Positions 45,074 to 55,755 of a stretch of DNA of 64,000 nucleotides are shown here, one piece after another. The first letter of the stretch is position 1. Every line of letters begins with the position of its first letter. Both the position numbers and the translations under genes were made by a program. This DNA comes from Helianthus annuus (lineage: Eukaryota; Streptophyta; Magnoliopsida; Asterales; Asteraceae): positions 23,016,383 through 23,080,382 of the forward strand of contig NC_035436.2 of the NCBI RefSeq assembly GCF_002127325.2. The letters are read 5' to 3'. The notes beneath the pieces are model-generated. The model did no database searches, was not told the DNA's origin, and saw only the letters and a program-made list of their open reading frames with translations.

Positions 45074-45299
45074 TTCGTATTAATCTTGACAGCAGGAAGT
45101 TGAAAGTTGGTGTTAGTTTTTTAGGGATATTGTATATGGAAGCCACATATGTATTAAAACTACTTTATAGGTGTTACATGTCGAAACAAGTAGAGGGTCT
45201 TATGTGTAATTGTTGTACTCTTAGAGGGTTTATTATTAGAAAAAAAGTAACGAACTGGAATCAGATCGTTATAAGCTGTTGTAATCAGTTGTAAAGATC

Positions 45300-46010
45300 T
45301 TATCTCGATAAGGAATTAACTCGTGTTCCTCTTATGATTCTTCTCAATTTCTTATTGCAACGTTGCTGTTCGATTCTCTGGACGCCCTTGAATTTAAACC
45401 CTAATTCATCAAATTCCGCATTCAAATCGATCAATCAGCTTTTGTACAATTCGCTGAAATTGATCACTCTTCCGATCAATTTCAACTCGACTTCATTTCA
45501 ATTCACCGAAATTGATCACTCTTTCGATCAATTTCACTTCCAAGTCATCGATTTTGTTCTTGGTTTTCGTTTCAATTCAAGGTTACGGCAATCTACAATT
45601 GCGTGTTTTTTCTATAATCAAATTGGGAAAATTAGGGTTACGATCGTTGTTTATGCCGATGAGACACCAAGAAATGGAAAAATTGGAAAAGTTAACTCAA
45701 GATAGCGCAAGAGTAATTGATGGGCAACAAGCAATTTTAGACCAGAGCTATCAGATTATTGCAGATCGGTATGATAAAATTAGTTACTCAAATGGCGGAG
45801 ACTAACAGCAAATTGGGTAATGATAGGGTACAGGACACTAAGATCAACGGCTGGTTCGCACGGTCGGCTTGATTTCCAAAATTTAATGGTGAGGAAGTTT
45901 AAGGATGGATTATTCGTTACAACAATTTCTTTGCAGTAGACGACCCCTGAAAACGCTAAGGTTCATTATGTTGTTATCAATTTCGAACTGATGTTTTAGG
46001 GCATTTGAAT
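45300..46010 (+). pseudogene. Retrotransposon 5' region and gag N-terminus (gypsy-like)
   Basis: Plus-strand frames around 45660-46000 include a stretch reading DFQNLMVRKF...WIIRYNNFF in shifted frames, similar to gypsy gag starts (FPKFNGEE-type followed by W and a YNNFF-type motif). Several stops and frameshifts are present. Upstream (45300-45650) is a TCAATTT-rich leader with a repeated CGATCAATTTCA motif. Confidence 0.4.
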
Positions 46011-46018
46011 AGAACATG

Positions 46019-46169
46019 ATACAAGTTGATTGATGTAAAACTTATCTCGAAACGGTGCTCCAAACGGCTTAAATTTTATCAATTGGAAGTTTAAACACCC
46101 GAATTAAAGCACCGTTTTCGTCATTTGGAACACCGTTTCCAGGTAAGTTTTACATCAATCAACTCGTAT
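46019..46169. repeat. 151-bp foldback element
   Basis: 46019-46064 and 46124-46169 are inverted repeats of 46 bp with about four mismatches (ATACAAGTTGATTGATGTAA versus its complement), separated by 59 bp. It could be a small MITE or a small-RNA hairpin. No clear target duplication is seen. Confidence 0.65.
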
Positions 46170-46568
46170 CCTCGAAATTCAGAAAAAACTTAACTCCGTT
46201 AAATTTGTTTATAATGGAGATGCAGTGAGAAAAAAATACTTAAAGGGTGGGAATGCTAGTGGTAATATTCAAAGGTGATAGTGCCAATGGGCAACCACCT
46301 CTAGGTGAGATTATTAAAGTCCAATTTCCTCTTCTTTGAATTGGTGCTCGTTTGTTTTTGTTTACGCTTATTCGCTTATATTCATGCGTGTTCGTTCGTT
46401 TATGCTTGTGAACCGTCTGTTATGTGTATTCTTTATGTTATATAGTCTATCAAGAAAATAAATCTCATAATCGAAACATAAAGTAACAAAAAAATCTTAT
46501 TAGACATATGTTTTCTCTCTCGGATGGTTACATATAAAATGAAGAGTGAACATAATTAAAATTGTAAT

Positions 46569-48664
46569 CTAGAGTTCAACATTTTTAGTTTCGGGAGATT
46601 TAAGAGGGAAATTACAATGCCCATACATGTTGCAAACCCCTTGGATCTCCGTACCGCGTAGCATACGAATGTATCCCTTCTCTCCCCATCCTTCGCCCCA
46701 CGAGTTCTTAACAATCCAGTACTTGGTTCCGTCAGGATCCTGATCGTATCCAACTATCAACATCGCGTGCATCAGCTCCATTCCACATGGTCCACTATAA
46801 ATTCCCTAAACACCATGACCTATTAAACAACATATCGATAACAAATGAACGATGCGTGATTGAAATGTTACCTCTTTGTAGAACATGAAACCGTCACCGC
46901 CAGGATCCATTTGAAAAGTTACAGGCTGATGTGCCACTGCTTTCAATAGCGCTTCTTCATCGTGTTCTGGCAAATACTCGGTTCCATCAACAGTTACCGA
47001 GTGATGACCATACTGGTTTGAAAACACAGATTGTTAGAATCAAATACAAATAACTTTTAACGTGCGAATGATACAAAAAACTAAAGTATGTTCAACTAGA
47101 AGAATTATTATTACGGTACAGTTTTAAAGCAGCGTTAATATTACTCTACTTGATCTGTTGTAGAGTAATAAGTATCACACTTCAACAAAATGAACTATAG
47201 CATTTATTATTATGCATTTACGCTACTTCAAAAAGGTAGTGTAATAATACTTATAGTGGTTCGAACATAATTGCTATAATTACTTGTACAATTCGTATGT
47301 TAAAAGCTGTTTGTACTTGATATAACAAGCATTGTAATCTAGTTATCTATACTATATTCATTAGTTTTGTTTGTACCTTAGATGTATCGCATGTTTCCCT
47401 TTTACCTACATAAGGGTAGAACTCATCTGTAGCTATACCTCCATGCTCTTTGACGAAAGTAAATACGCCACAGACCTGCCCTCCGTCGCAATGGAAGGTT
47501 CTGTCGCTCGAATCACAATCAAGAAGTTGTTGTTCTGATAATGATAAGAGTTGACCTGTTCTGATGGCGTTTATTCCTTCAATTGCACCCACCGCAGCAA
47601 ATGCGAAACAACTTCCTGTAAACTCGACACCAAAATTGTTTGTAACTATGTGTGCTAAGTATGGTTACAAAAATATAACATCATTGTTTTGAATATAGAT
47701 AATTGTTTGTGTTATATATGGTTAAAAAAGATATATATAACATTACCAATTTGAGTATAGATAATTGTTTATGGTTACAAAAATATAACATTATTGAATA
47801 TATAGATAATTGTTTGTGTTAAATATGGTTACAAAAATATTTGTTTTTGAACTGCAATTTTTTTAATCTCTGTTGTCTTTGGGACTTGAATCCAAGACTT
47901 TCCCTTTCTAAACACATGTGTTTAAAGGCTTTGTCTTTGTCAATGGACCATCACCCCATTGGTTGATTAGAAGAATATAACGTTAGTGTTTTGAATATTT
48001 AGATAATTGTTTGTGTTAAATATGGTTACAAGATCATATCACTACAAGGGTAATCTAAAGTTACTATTTTATGTATTAATTTCAATATAAATATGTAATT
48101 AACCAACCTTACTTATAGAGACAAAGGGTGGTGTTAAATTTACCCTCTTCTCTCACAAACTTGGGAGAGGGCCCACCCCAAAAGACTAACTTGTATGTAA
48201 ATGAGACAAAACGTGTTACCGCACTGTCCTTGATTTTTCATAGGGGTGACAGCGTTATGTTCCCTCCAATCCATCCTCGGTGGAATAGCGTTTATATCGA
48301 TATCATTATAACTGGAACTCAAGTTGGTCTTACGAATCCCGTGAAGAGCAATGAAGTGGCCACCCTTCGAGTCGGCATGGGTTTTCCTAAACTCATGGTG
48401 AGTCATGGTAGCAAACTCGTTTATTTGCAACTTGTATCCCAGGTTCATCTTGTTTTTCTTGTGAATATTTCGTACGTTGTGCTTGAATACATTGAACCGT
48501 TGGGGGCTTCTATCGGTCACTTTGTGGTGTTCTCGCCACCTGTCGTACAACCCTTGGAATCCCTCCTCCGATTCGAGTTCTTGCTCATGGTAATTGAAGC
48601 TTTCCACAACTCCTAGTATCAAGACCAAAGAAAGTGAAAAAAATATAAAATTGTTGATTTTCAT
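46569..48664 (-). CDS. Papain-like cysteine endopeptidase, KDEL-CysEP-like, four exons
   Basis: Exons on the minus strand are 48664-48220, 47615-47377, 47012-46872 and 46805-46569, all GT/AG, giving 353 aa, the usual length. The start is the ATG of MKINNF, because the longer frame begins with TTG. Residues 1-22 form a signal peptide. An I29 propeptide with an ERFNIN-type motif ([16 protein letters not shown]) follows. The mature domain has oxyanion Gln145, catalytic Cys151, His288 and Asn309 (KNSWG). Oddities are SCFAF in place of the usual SCWAF, and LMHAM around the His where LDHGV is usual. The C-terminus NVEL resembles the ER-retention KDEL tail of CysEPs, which act in programmed cell death. 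The enzyme should enter the secretory pathway. Activity and localisation are inferred. Confidence 0.85.
47850..47962 (-). mobile_element. SINE-like sequence in intron 1 of the intact protease gene
   Basis: This is the inverted counterpart of 38988-39100, with the same A-box- and B-box-like motifs and an A/T-rich tail. It is carried in the intron of an apparently intact gene. Confidence 0.4.
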
Positions 48665-48717
48665 TTGGAGGAAAATGGTGTAAGAAATGAGATTGTTATG
48701 ATCCAAGTAGTACGCAT
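48665..48717 (-). promoter_or_regulatory. Upstream ORF overlapping the protease start codon
   Basis: An ATG at 48717-48715 opens an 18-codon frame ([18 protein letters not shown]) whose TGA overlaps the main ATG in an ATGA arrangement. It is conserved with one codon change in the pseudogene copy (starting about 38227). Whether it lies inside the mRNA depends on the transcription start. Confidence 0.4.
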
Positions 48718-48745
48718 TTAAAAGTGCTTATTCTTGCTTGTTTTT

Positions 48746-48757
48746 AGGATTTATATG
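48746..48757 (-). promoter_or_regulatory. Predicted TATA box of the protease gene
   Basis: ACATATAAATCC lies about 85 bp upstream of the start codon, predicting transcription from about 48720-48727. Confidence 0.45.
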
Positions 48758-49435
48758 TGGAGGTTTTTTTATGGTGTCAAGCGAATGTATGGATGGATGG
48801 TTAAGCTGATTTGAATGTAAAAACTAACTAAATTTAAATAAAGGATACCTAGATACCTTTTGAAAAAGCAAATATTAAAAACTAATGCATTTATATATAA
48901 AAATAAACAGTAAAAGTTGTGTATGCCACCAACTGTGCATAATGTATGTATACATAATTTGTTTACATATGCATTAATAAAAAAAGCAAGTAAAGTTACA
49001 CCTATATAGGTTTAATGCATTATGATTTTATAATTCCAATTATGTTAGTTATATAAAAGTTGTAACATTATCTTAACAACCTGAAAACAAAGTTAAATGA
49101 TTAATTATATGTTATTATTATTCATTGTCGTCTTAACTATATGTATATTATTCTTCATTTTCATCTTAACTATATGCAAATGCAAATTCTCTTGACTTTT
49201 TTATTCAGCTTTATTTTCGAGGGTTTGGTTTGTATTCATGTAACAACTCAACTTTTTAGGTAATTTTTAAGAATATTTTGTTCTAATTTTTTTAAGAGAG
49301 TATATGATGCCCTTACAAGGATTCAATAAGTTTACAAACATTCGTTTAGGTTGGGTGGTGTGGGATAAAACCCTTAGGGTCTTTGTCACGCCACATCCGC
49401 ACCACATAAATGAGGGGCTTTATCATTAACTTGTA

Positions 49436-49690
49436 TGGTTTAAGATAACACTTTTTTACCTTTGTTCGTCAAACCAAGAGTCTCTAGATACGATAATAGT
49501 GTTAACCGATATGAGTACATTCGGTTCTGTTACCATGAACCTAATTAAGGTTTTGCTCTATTGACCATAACGCAATAATATGCATCCAATACCTTTTTCG
49601 CCTAGTTTCCTTTTCTTAGATTCACGATGTCGAAGTATTGTTCGACAAACCCATACCCGAAGATAATGTAATGCTGGGGGTCGTTCCATA
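49436..49690 (-). pseudogene. copia pol linker fragment, right arm
   Basis: This is the counterpart of 37225-37507, encoding an RDSWFDEQR-like end on the minus strand with a stop. The inverted duplication includes it. Confidence 0.55.
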
Positions 49691-49703
49691 ATTGATAAGA
49701 AAT

Positions 49704-49944
49704 TTTGTCCCGTGTGTAGTTTTTGCATAGAATTTTTTTAGGTATATGTAGTTTTTGCATAGAATTTTTTTAGGTATATACGTTTTCGACCCCCGGTTTA
49801 TTTTTTTTTAGGTATATATGTTTTCGACCACACGGTCAAAAATCTCAAGCTTCGCCACTACATATTAAGAATGTGTTTAGTCTCATATATTTGGTCCAAA
49901 AAGGGATGTGAGTCAGTCTATTTAAAACAAAAACATTTAGGGAC
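49704..49944. other. Arm-specific insertion with short tandem units
   Basis: It contains two 37-bp copies of GTGTAGTTTTTGCATAGAATT-type sequence (about 49714-49780) and repeated TTTTTTTAGGTATATA units. There is no counterpart in the left arm. Confidence 0.5.
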
Positions 49945-50271
49945 TACAATATAAGTATTTTTGAACACCCCTAGTTATTTGGCTTAAAAATTTAAATTGT
50001 GAAAAATAGAAATATATTTTGTTGTTTCTCATAAGAAATCAAAATACAAGAAATATGAGAATAATTGTTATTTTATATTAAAGAAACTGTTAAACCGAAT
50101 TAAGATAAATTACTATTATACTTATTTTTCCACATTAAATTGGATAACTTGTGACACAAAAGTTATAATCAACCAATAGAGTGGTCAATTTTGATAAAAT
50201 GGGTTGCCCTTGGAAAGTCCAACATCCCATTTTCTAAGATAATTGTTTTGTAGGCTTGCATAAGGTACAAT
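49945..50271 (-). repeat. Outer part of the right inverted-repeat arm
   Basis: It is the reverse complement of 19434-19760. It includes the first bases of the hAT MITE at its left end and an uninterrupted site where the left arm carries the CACTA end. Confidence 0.75.
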
Positions 50272-50872
50272 GGTCTCATGTCTCCCATACCCTCTTTACA
50301 TCACATCATATATTTTGGCTCAAGTATTCTAATTTCTAAGATAATGGTCTTCTCACGTGTCATTCAGTGAAACTAACTCACATTATTTGTTAGTCTTTTA
50401 TATTGTAATTTATTTTATAATAAGTTCTTTTAATATATGATACATAACGAAAATAAGAATATCATATTCGAGCTTCAAGTGGGATCGGTGTCATCCAACC
50501 ATGGCAGCATTGTTATAAAGTCAAAAACTAATTACGTTACAAAACTATAAATAATCAACATGTTTATGCATAAGGTAGATGTATTGTTAGCCTTGGGATT
50601 TTTTCAAAACAAAAATTCATTTCTAACCTTAAAATTTCAATCTTTGGCAATTTAAGTCTAAATATTCAATCTTTGACAATTTAAGTCTAAATATTCAATC
50701 TTTAGTAATTCATCTACTTTTCCCATTTGACAGGTCCATCGCAGCGCGTCTATTTTTTCTTTTGATAGGTCTGTCACAACGCGCAGGTCAGGGATCCCGA
50801 TTTAATTATTATTTTCTATATATGTTTTACACATGCTCGCGGTCATGTAAAAAACATTTGCATTTCATCTAA
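50272..50872. other. Unassigned AT-rich sequence
   Basis: No gene is seen. Three units of about 31 bp around TTCAATCTTTGACAATTTAAG lie at 50636-50705, and two GGTC(C/T)(A/G)TC.CA.CGCG motifs at about 50730-50780. Confidence 0.4.
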
Positions 50873-51933
50873 TCTATATACTTAATAAAGTAAACCATTG
50901 GGGGACACATGTCACCCCATGGTTTCACCACAGATGAATTTCCGCCTAAATGAAAGCAACTAAATGTATCATTGGCATTCTAATGGATAGTCCACAAATC
51001 TCATTACCAACTTTCCAAATATACCTTATTTTACAACATACGCTTCAAAAGAAAACCCTAATTCCCTATCGAACACGGCGATTAAGATCCCTCCAACACT
51101 TTCGATCAACAAACATCGGATTTGAAGACATTAAATCGACGGTAATGTCTAGTATGCGCTTCGATTATTCTTCTTTGTTGTTACATTCTCCTAATTTCGT
51201 TAACGTTCTGATTTTTTTCGATTGTTCTTATTTTGTTAGCAGTTCAATGATTGTTAGTTGATGTTTGATTAATGTATTCGATTTAGTATTCTCTGATTTA
51301 CTTTTGTTTTGGTACTGATTTTGGATATATATGTATATATATATATAGAGAAGGGTTTAAATGAGAACGCTAAATATTGTGAGAACCGTGATAATAAATA
51401 CTAAACCCTAATTCTAAACCCTAAAGCTAAACCCTAACTCTAAACCCTAAAGCTAAACCCTAATGCTCAACCCTAATGCTAAAACCTAAAGTTAAAGCTA
51501 AATCCTTAATTCTAAACCCTATGCAAACCCTAAAGCTAAAGTTAAACCCAAAAGTTAAAACTAAACCTTAATGCTAAACCCAAAAGCTAAACCCTAAATA
51601 CTATTGCTAAACCCTAAAGCTAAACCCTAAACCCTAATGCTAAACCCTAAATACTAATGCTAAACCCTAAAAGATTAACAATATACACATGTGTATAAAT
51701 CTCAAAAAATAAAAATTAAAAACAAAATTTAAAAAAAATTAAAAATTAAAACCTTAAAGAAAAACCTCTGATTTTCCATAAAAAAATTGCATTTTTTTAC
51801 ATTTTTTATGCATTTTTTTGCTTAGGGAAAATGTGTGGTCTAAAATGCTTCTCAAGTTTCTCAATTAGCCTAGTACTTCTAACATGATCCTTATCCACAT
51901 ATATATATATATATATATATATGTTTGTGTGTG

Positions 51934-51968
<35 letters not shown>

Positions 51969-52514
51969 GGTTTCATCCGATTTTTGTTAATGGTTGAATG
52001 TCGTTTAGGGTTTATAATCCACGCTCAGAGTATCATATTGAAGCAACCGGAGATCTTCGTGATGACGTAGCTGCTTCTGAAATGCATTATGAGGAATTTT
52101 GATTAAATCTTTATTTCCCGTCTTGTAGCTTGCATTATATTATGTTTTTGTATACTTTTATTTTCTCCAAATCAGTTAGTCTGTTTTGTATTATTTGTTC
52201 TCGAAGATGTTAACAGGAAGACGTTGAGAAAACATGTATTTTAGGTATTGAAACATGGTTTAATGATATTATTGTTGAGACGTTAAGATCTATTATACAC
52301 ATGCTTCATGTGGCTAATGGATCGAATAATAGCTTTAGTCATTAAAAATCTGTTACAATCAGAATTTTGACCTTAGTATGTTTTGATATATTATATCTTA
52401 AAGTAAACCTTAGTGAGGCCATTCGATCTTCTAGCTCTACTTAAAGTATTTAGAACTGGGGTTGCGTTTTGCAGGATGATGTGCAACTCGAAATGTTGGA
52501 ATTCAGCTCGAACC
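50873..52514 (+). mobile_element. Candidate Helitron-like region
   Basis: TCTATATACTTAATAAAG at 50873, preceded by A, resembles a Helitron 5' end. An imperfect inverted repeat with AAACCATTGGGGG and ACCCCATGGTTT follows at about 50892-50925. Downstream are exon-like pieces, including about 52008-52100 encoding RSEYHIEATGDLRDDVAASE before a stop, after an acceptor-like TTTAG, and about 52475-52514. These could be captured gene fragments. No CTRR 3' end with hairpin was located, so this is a proposal. Confidence 0.25.
51401..51671. repeat. Degenerate telomere-like repeat array
   Basis: About 25 variants of CTAAACCCTAA, many as CTAAAGCTAAACCC or CTAATGCTAAACCC, lie in 270 bp. They follow a block GGGTTTAAATGAGAACGCTA that also appears inverted at 42940, 43760, 54550 and 55510. 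The core CCCTAAA is the plant telomere repeat. The array is too irregular for a real telomere. Confidence 0.75.
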
Positions 52515-52548
52515 CACTACAAGAACGGGGCACCCTTAGCGGCGATAG

Positions 52549-52668
52549 CTGTTGCTGGTATTGACTACTTTTGTCTCCGCTATTGACCATTTGTCGCCCG
52601 TATTGACCATTGTCGCCGGTATTGACCATTTGTCGCCCGTATTGAGAACTGTCGCCGCTAAAAGTCTG
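52549..52668. repeat. CACTA subterminal repeats
   Basis: Repeated GTATTGACCATTTGTCGCCC-like units directly follow the CACTA terminus. In CACTA elements such arrays bind the regulatory transposase. Confidence 0.55.
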
Positions 52669-53322
52669 TTTTTTTTAATACATCAGCTATATATACAGCT
52701 GCCCAGCCAGTTTTATGGCCGAAAAAACAGAACCTGCCTACTTTCAAACAACGCAAACAACGCCATGAACATGATCAACATATACTAAAGGTAATATAGT
52801 TAAAAACTACGTTTAAGTCGTACATTATAATCCTACAACATTTAACTAAATCAGACATTAAAAACAACAACTCACTCCTCGTCAGATTCCCTATCGAATA
52901 AGTCATCAGAATCGTAGTCCTTTGACTTTCCTTTTCCTTTTCCTTGTGAAGCAAGATATTGTTAAGTTGGTTCAAAAAGGACGGGGTTTGAAACAAGCTG
53001 TTAACAAAATCATACAATAATAGATATCAAAATGTATATTAGCATATATTTAACAAGGAAACATGCGTTCGTTTGTCATTTTATAAATTGCGTAGTTTAC
53101 CTCGGAAAAGGGTTCTTGCGTCTGAGCTTGCGAAGACGACATGTTAGATGACGAGTTCGAGGACGTGTTGGAAGAAGGTTTAGGCCCCATCCCGCCGTAC
53201 CATCCTCGCCGCTCACCCAGCGCGTGCTTCCTGATACGGGGCAATTGGTGGACTCTCACCGCTCCATTCACTTGTGGCCTGTTGTATGTTCCGCTTTATT
53301 TTACGAAGATGATTAAATATAT

Positions 53323-53339
53323 ATATGTGTGTGTGTGTG

Positions 53340-53396
<57 letters not shown>
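53323..53396. repeat. AT/GT microsatellite in D2
   Basis: About 70 bp of alternating TA and TG, longer and purer than in D1. Confidence 0.8.
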
Positions 53397-53399
<3 letters not shown>

Positions 53400-54576
53400 A
53401 TAGAAAATAATACTTAAAGGAAATACTTACATAATTTTGTTCAGCAACCGGATCAACCCAATTCCCTTGATTGTCCGTGTGGGTTTTAGCATACGTAGGT
53501 ACCCAATCCATCTCCTGTTTAACATTAAACTTAGATTAGACATTAAATAAATAAAAGCTTACACACACGCATGCATACATAAAACATTACATTTTTATAG
53601 GCGGTGCTACCGTACGACGATGTCCCCCCACGGTATGGGAATTGTTGTTTCTCGCATACTAGTGTGTTGGCCTTGCTTCTTTTAATATATTTTTCGTCCC
53701 GAAAACCTTCGATGGTTCTCAACCAGTTATCATAGGGCATATCCGCAGGATGGTATGCCCTTGTGCTTGCAATATCATTTTAACCTCCCTTGCTCTTAAA
53801 TAATTTTTTAGCGTCGTACTTGCGGTCAGAGTACCGCTTCATAAGCACAGCCCTAATACCACCTGTCAAGTTTTTGGCCTCTAAATCACATTCCACTACA
53901 TCAAAATTGAAATTTTCCTACAAATTAAATAAAAAAGTTAAAATATCATATATAAATTAGATTTGCATGTGCTTAAATGTTTGATAAAATTTTATGCATA
54001 TTACTTATTTACTCGTAAGTGGTTCATGAGGGCATCCTTGTAATGTTGTTCAACGTTATGTCATCCAATTTTATCGAACGGGATGGTCCGCCACATATAC
54101 AGGCCGGCCTCCCGTGAAAACATATCTCTTGATTTACCAACCGGGGTATACGTGACCTGTCTGTCAAACGTAAGCGATACAGCCTCCCCCCCCACCTTTT
54201 ACCAGACGCCTTAGTTTCTCGTTTTTGGCTTTCCCCCTAACCTTCTTTACGAGACGCACAGTTTTTTAAGCTTGTTATGTTCTTAACGATTGTTTTAAAT
54301 TTTGGGCGGAACGTTATGTTTTAAATCATCATTTCAATTTCGATTAGGTGTTTTCTTAGCTCGTTATGTTTGAAATGATGAATTCAATATCAGGCACGAT
54401 TTTTTAAATATGTAATGTTCTTCATGGTGGTTTAAATTTTGATGGGTATTTTCTTAGCTCCTTTTGTTTTAAATGTTCTTCATGGTGGTTTAAATTTCGA
54501 CCAAGTACTCATGATTTTTTCATTTGTTCCCACGGTTCTCACAATATTTAGGGTTCTCATTTACACCCTTCCCTAT

Positions 54577-54636
54577 GATTGATCAATGTATTCGATTTAG
54601 TATTCTTTGATTTACTTTTGTTTTGGTACTGATTTT

Positions 54637-54684
<48 letters not shown>

Positions 54685-54786
54685 AAAATCAGTACCAAAA
54701 CAAAAGTAAATCAAAGAATATATCCAAAATCAGTACCAAAACAAAAGTAAATCAAAGAATACTAAATCGAATACATTGATCAATCA
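54577..54786. repeat. Palindrome with AT core and a local 40-bp duplication
   Basis: 54577-54641 and 54720-54786 are exact inverted repeats of about 65 bp. The core is about 40 bp of AT repeat plus an extra direct copy (54682-54720) of CCAAAATCAGTACC...AAAGAATA. D1 has only one arm at this place. Confidence 0.8.
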
Positions 54787-54895
54787 TCAACTAACAATCA
54801 TTGAATTGCGAATAAAATAAGAACAATCGAAAAAAATCAGAACATTAACGAAATTAGGCGAATGTAACAACAAAGAAGAATAATAGAAGCACGTA

Positions 54896-55334
54896 TTATG
54901 TCGAGTCGATTCCCTGAAGCAAATGTGGCCAATTATCAAAGCGGACGAGGTAGAGGTAGAGGCCGCGGCCCAGCAGAGGTCGTGGTTGTGGTCGTGGTCG
55001 AGGACGAGGATATACATGGCATCGAGAGTCCCAGAACACTAAAAATAGCGATGTTGAATCGAGTCGACATAATACCAGGCGACCTTCAAAAGAGAAAAGT
55101 AACGGAAACATTTTATTGCTCGTCATCTTGATGTTACATATCGTATCATTCATTTGCATCCTTAATAATGCGCCGATTCCCTTGAAACATGACTGTATAT
55201 CCTTTTTGTATGAGTTGTCCCACACTCAACAGATTATGTTTCAAGCCTTGTACATAAAAAACACTCTTTTTAGATTTTTCACACATGTGTAAATACAACA
55301 GATTTACGCATGTGTAAATGGCAAACTTACACAT
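54896..55334. pseudogene. Scrambled copia fragments in D2
   Basis: This is the counterpart of 43157-43560: a plus-sense gag piece (SGRGRGRGRG, 54898-55131) followed by an antisense protease/integrase piece (55334-55146, containing FYVQGLKHNLLSVGQL). Confidence 0.6.
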
Positions 55335-55528
55335 GTGTAAATTTTCTTTATTTACGAATTCACGTAAATTTAAACGTGTAATTTAAATTTCTAACATTGT
55401 ATTCGAATAATAATGATAAGTGTAGAAAAAAATTTTGAATTTGAATTACTTTTGACCAAGTTCTCATGATTTTTTCATTTGTTCTCACGGTTCCCATAAT
55501 ATTTAGAGTTCTCATTTATACCCTTCCT

Positions 55529-55585
<57 letters not shown>

Positions 55586-55755
55586 AAAATCAGTACCAAA
55601 ACAAAAGTAAATCAGAGAATACTAAATCGAATACATTGATCAATCATCAACTAACAATCATTGAACTGCTAACAAAATAAGAACAATCGAAAAAAATTAG
55701 AAAATTAACGAAATTAGGCGAATGTAACAACAAAGAAGAATAATTGAAGCACGTA

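Larger units (their letters stand above)
41682..45257. repeat. Direct segmental duplicate D1
   Basis: This 3.6-kb block is repeated in the same orientation at 53299-57043. It holds CACTA transposase debris, then copia gag debris and an LTR start. D2 additionally carries an expanded palindromic AT region. D1 lies between the inverted-repeat arms and D2 lies outside them. Confidence 0.85.
46280..49703 (-). repeat. Right inverted-repeat arm
   Basis: It is the reverse complement of 37225-40686. It carries the intact protease gene and the minus-strand copia linker fragment (about 49436-49690). Its inner end at 46280 corresponds to the point in the left arm where copia RNase H begins. Confidence 0.85.
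52515..54250 (-). mobile_element. CACTA element end and transposase fragment in D2
   Basis: CACTACAAGAACGGGG at 52515 is a CACTA terminus. Behind it, five or six TTGTCGCC/GTATTGACCA units (52549-52668) form a subterminal array. On the minus strand, exons at 54170-54020, about 53890-53543 and 53271-53050 encode a Transposase_24-like protein (HQLPRIRKHALGERRGW, MPYDNWLRTIEGFRDE, QQFPYRGGTSSYGS), broken by stops. The opposite terminus is not visible. Confidence 0.65.

Noticed and set aside
48128..48616. 162-aa plus-strand frame
   Set aside because: It is the antisense shadow of protease exon 1.
48665..48706. N-terminal extension of the protease (DHNNLISYTIFLQ)
   Set aside because: It starts with TTG. 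The first good ATG in this frame is MKINNF, which gives a proper signal peptide.
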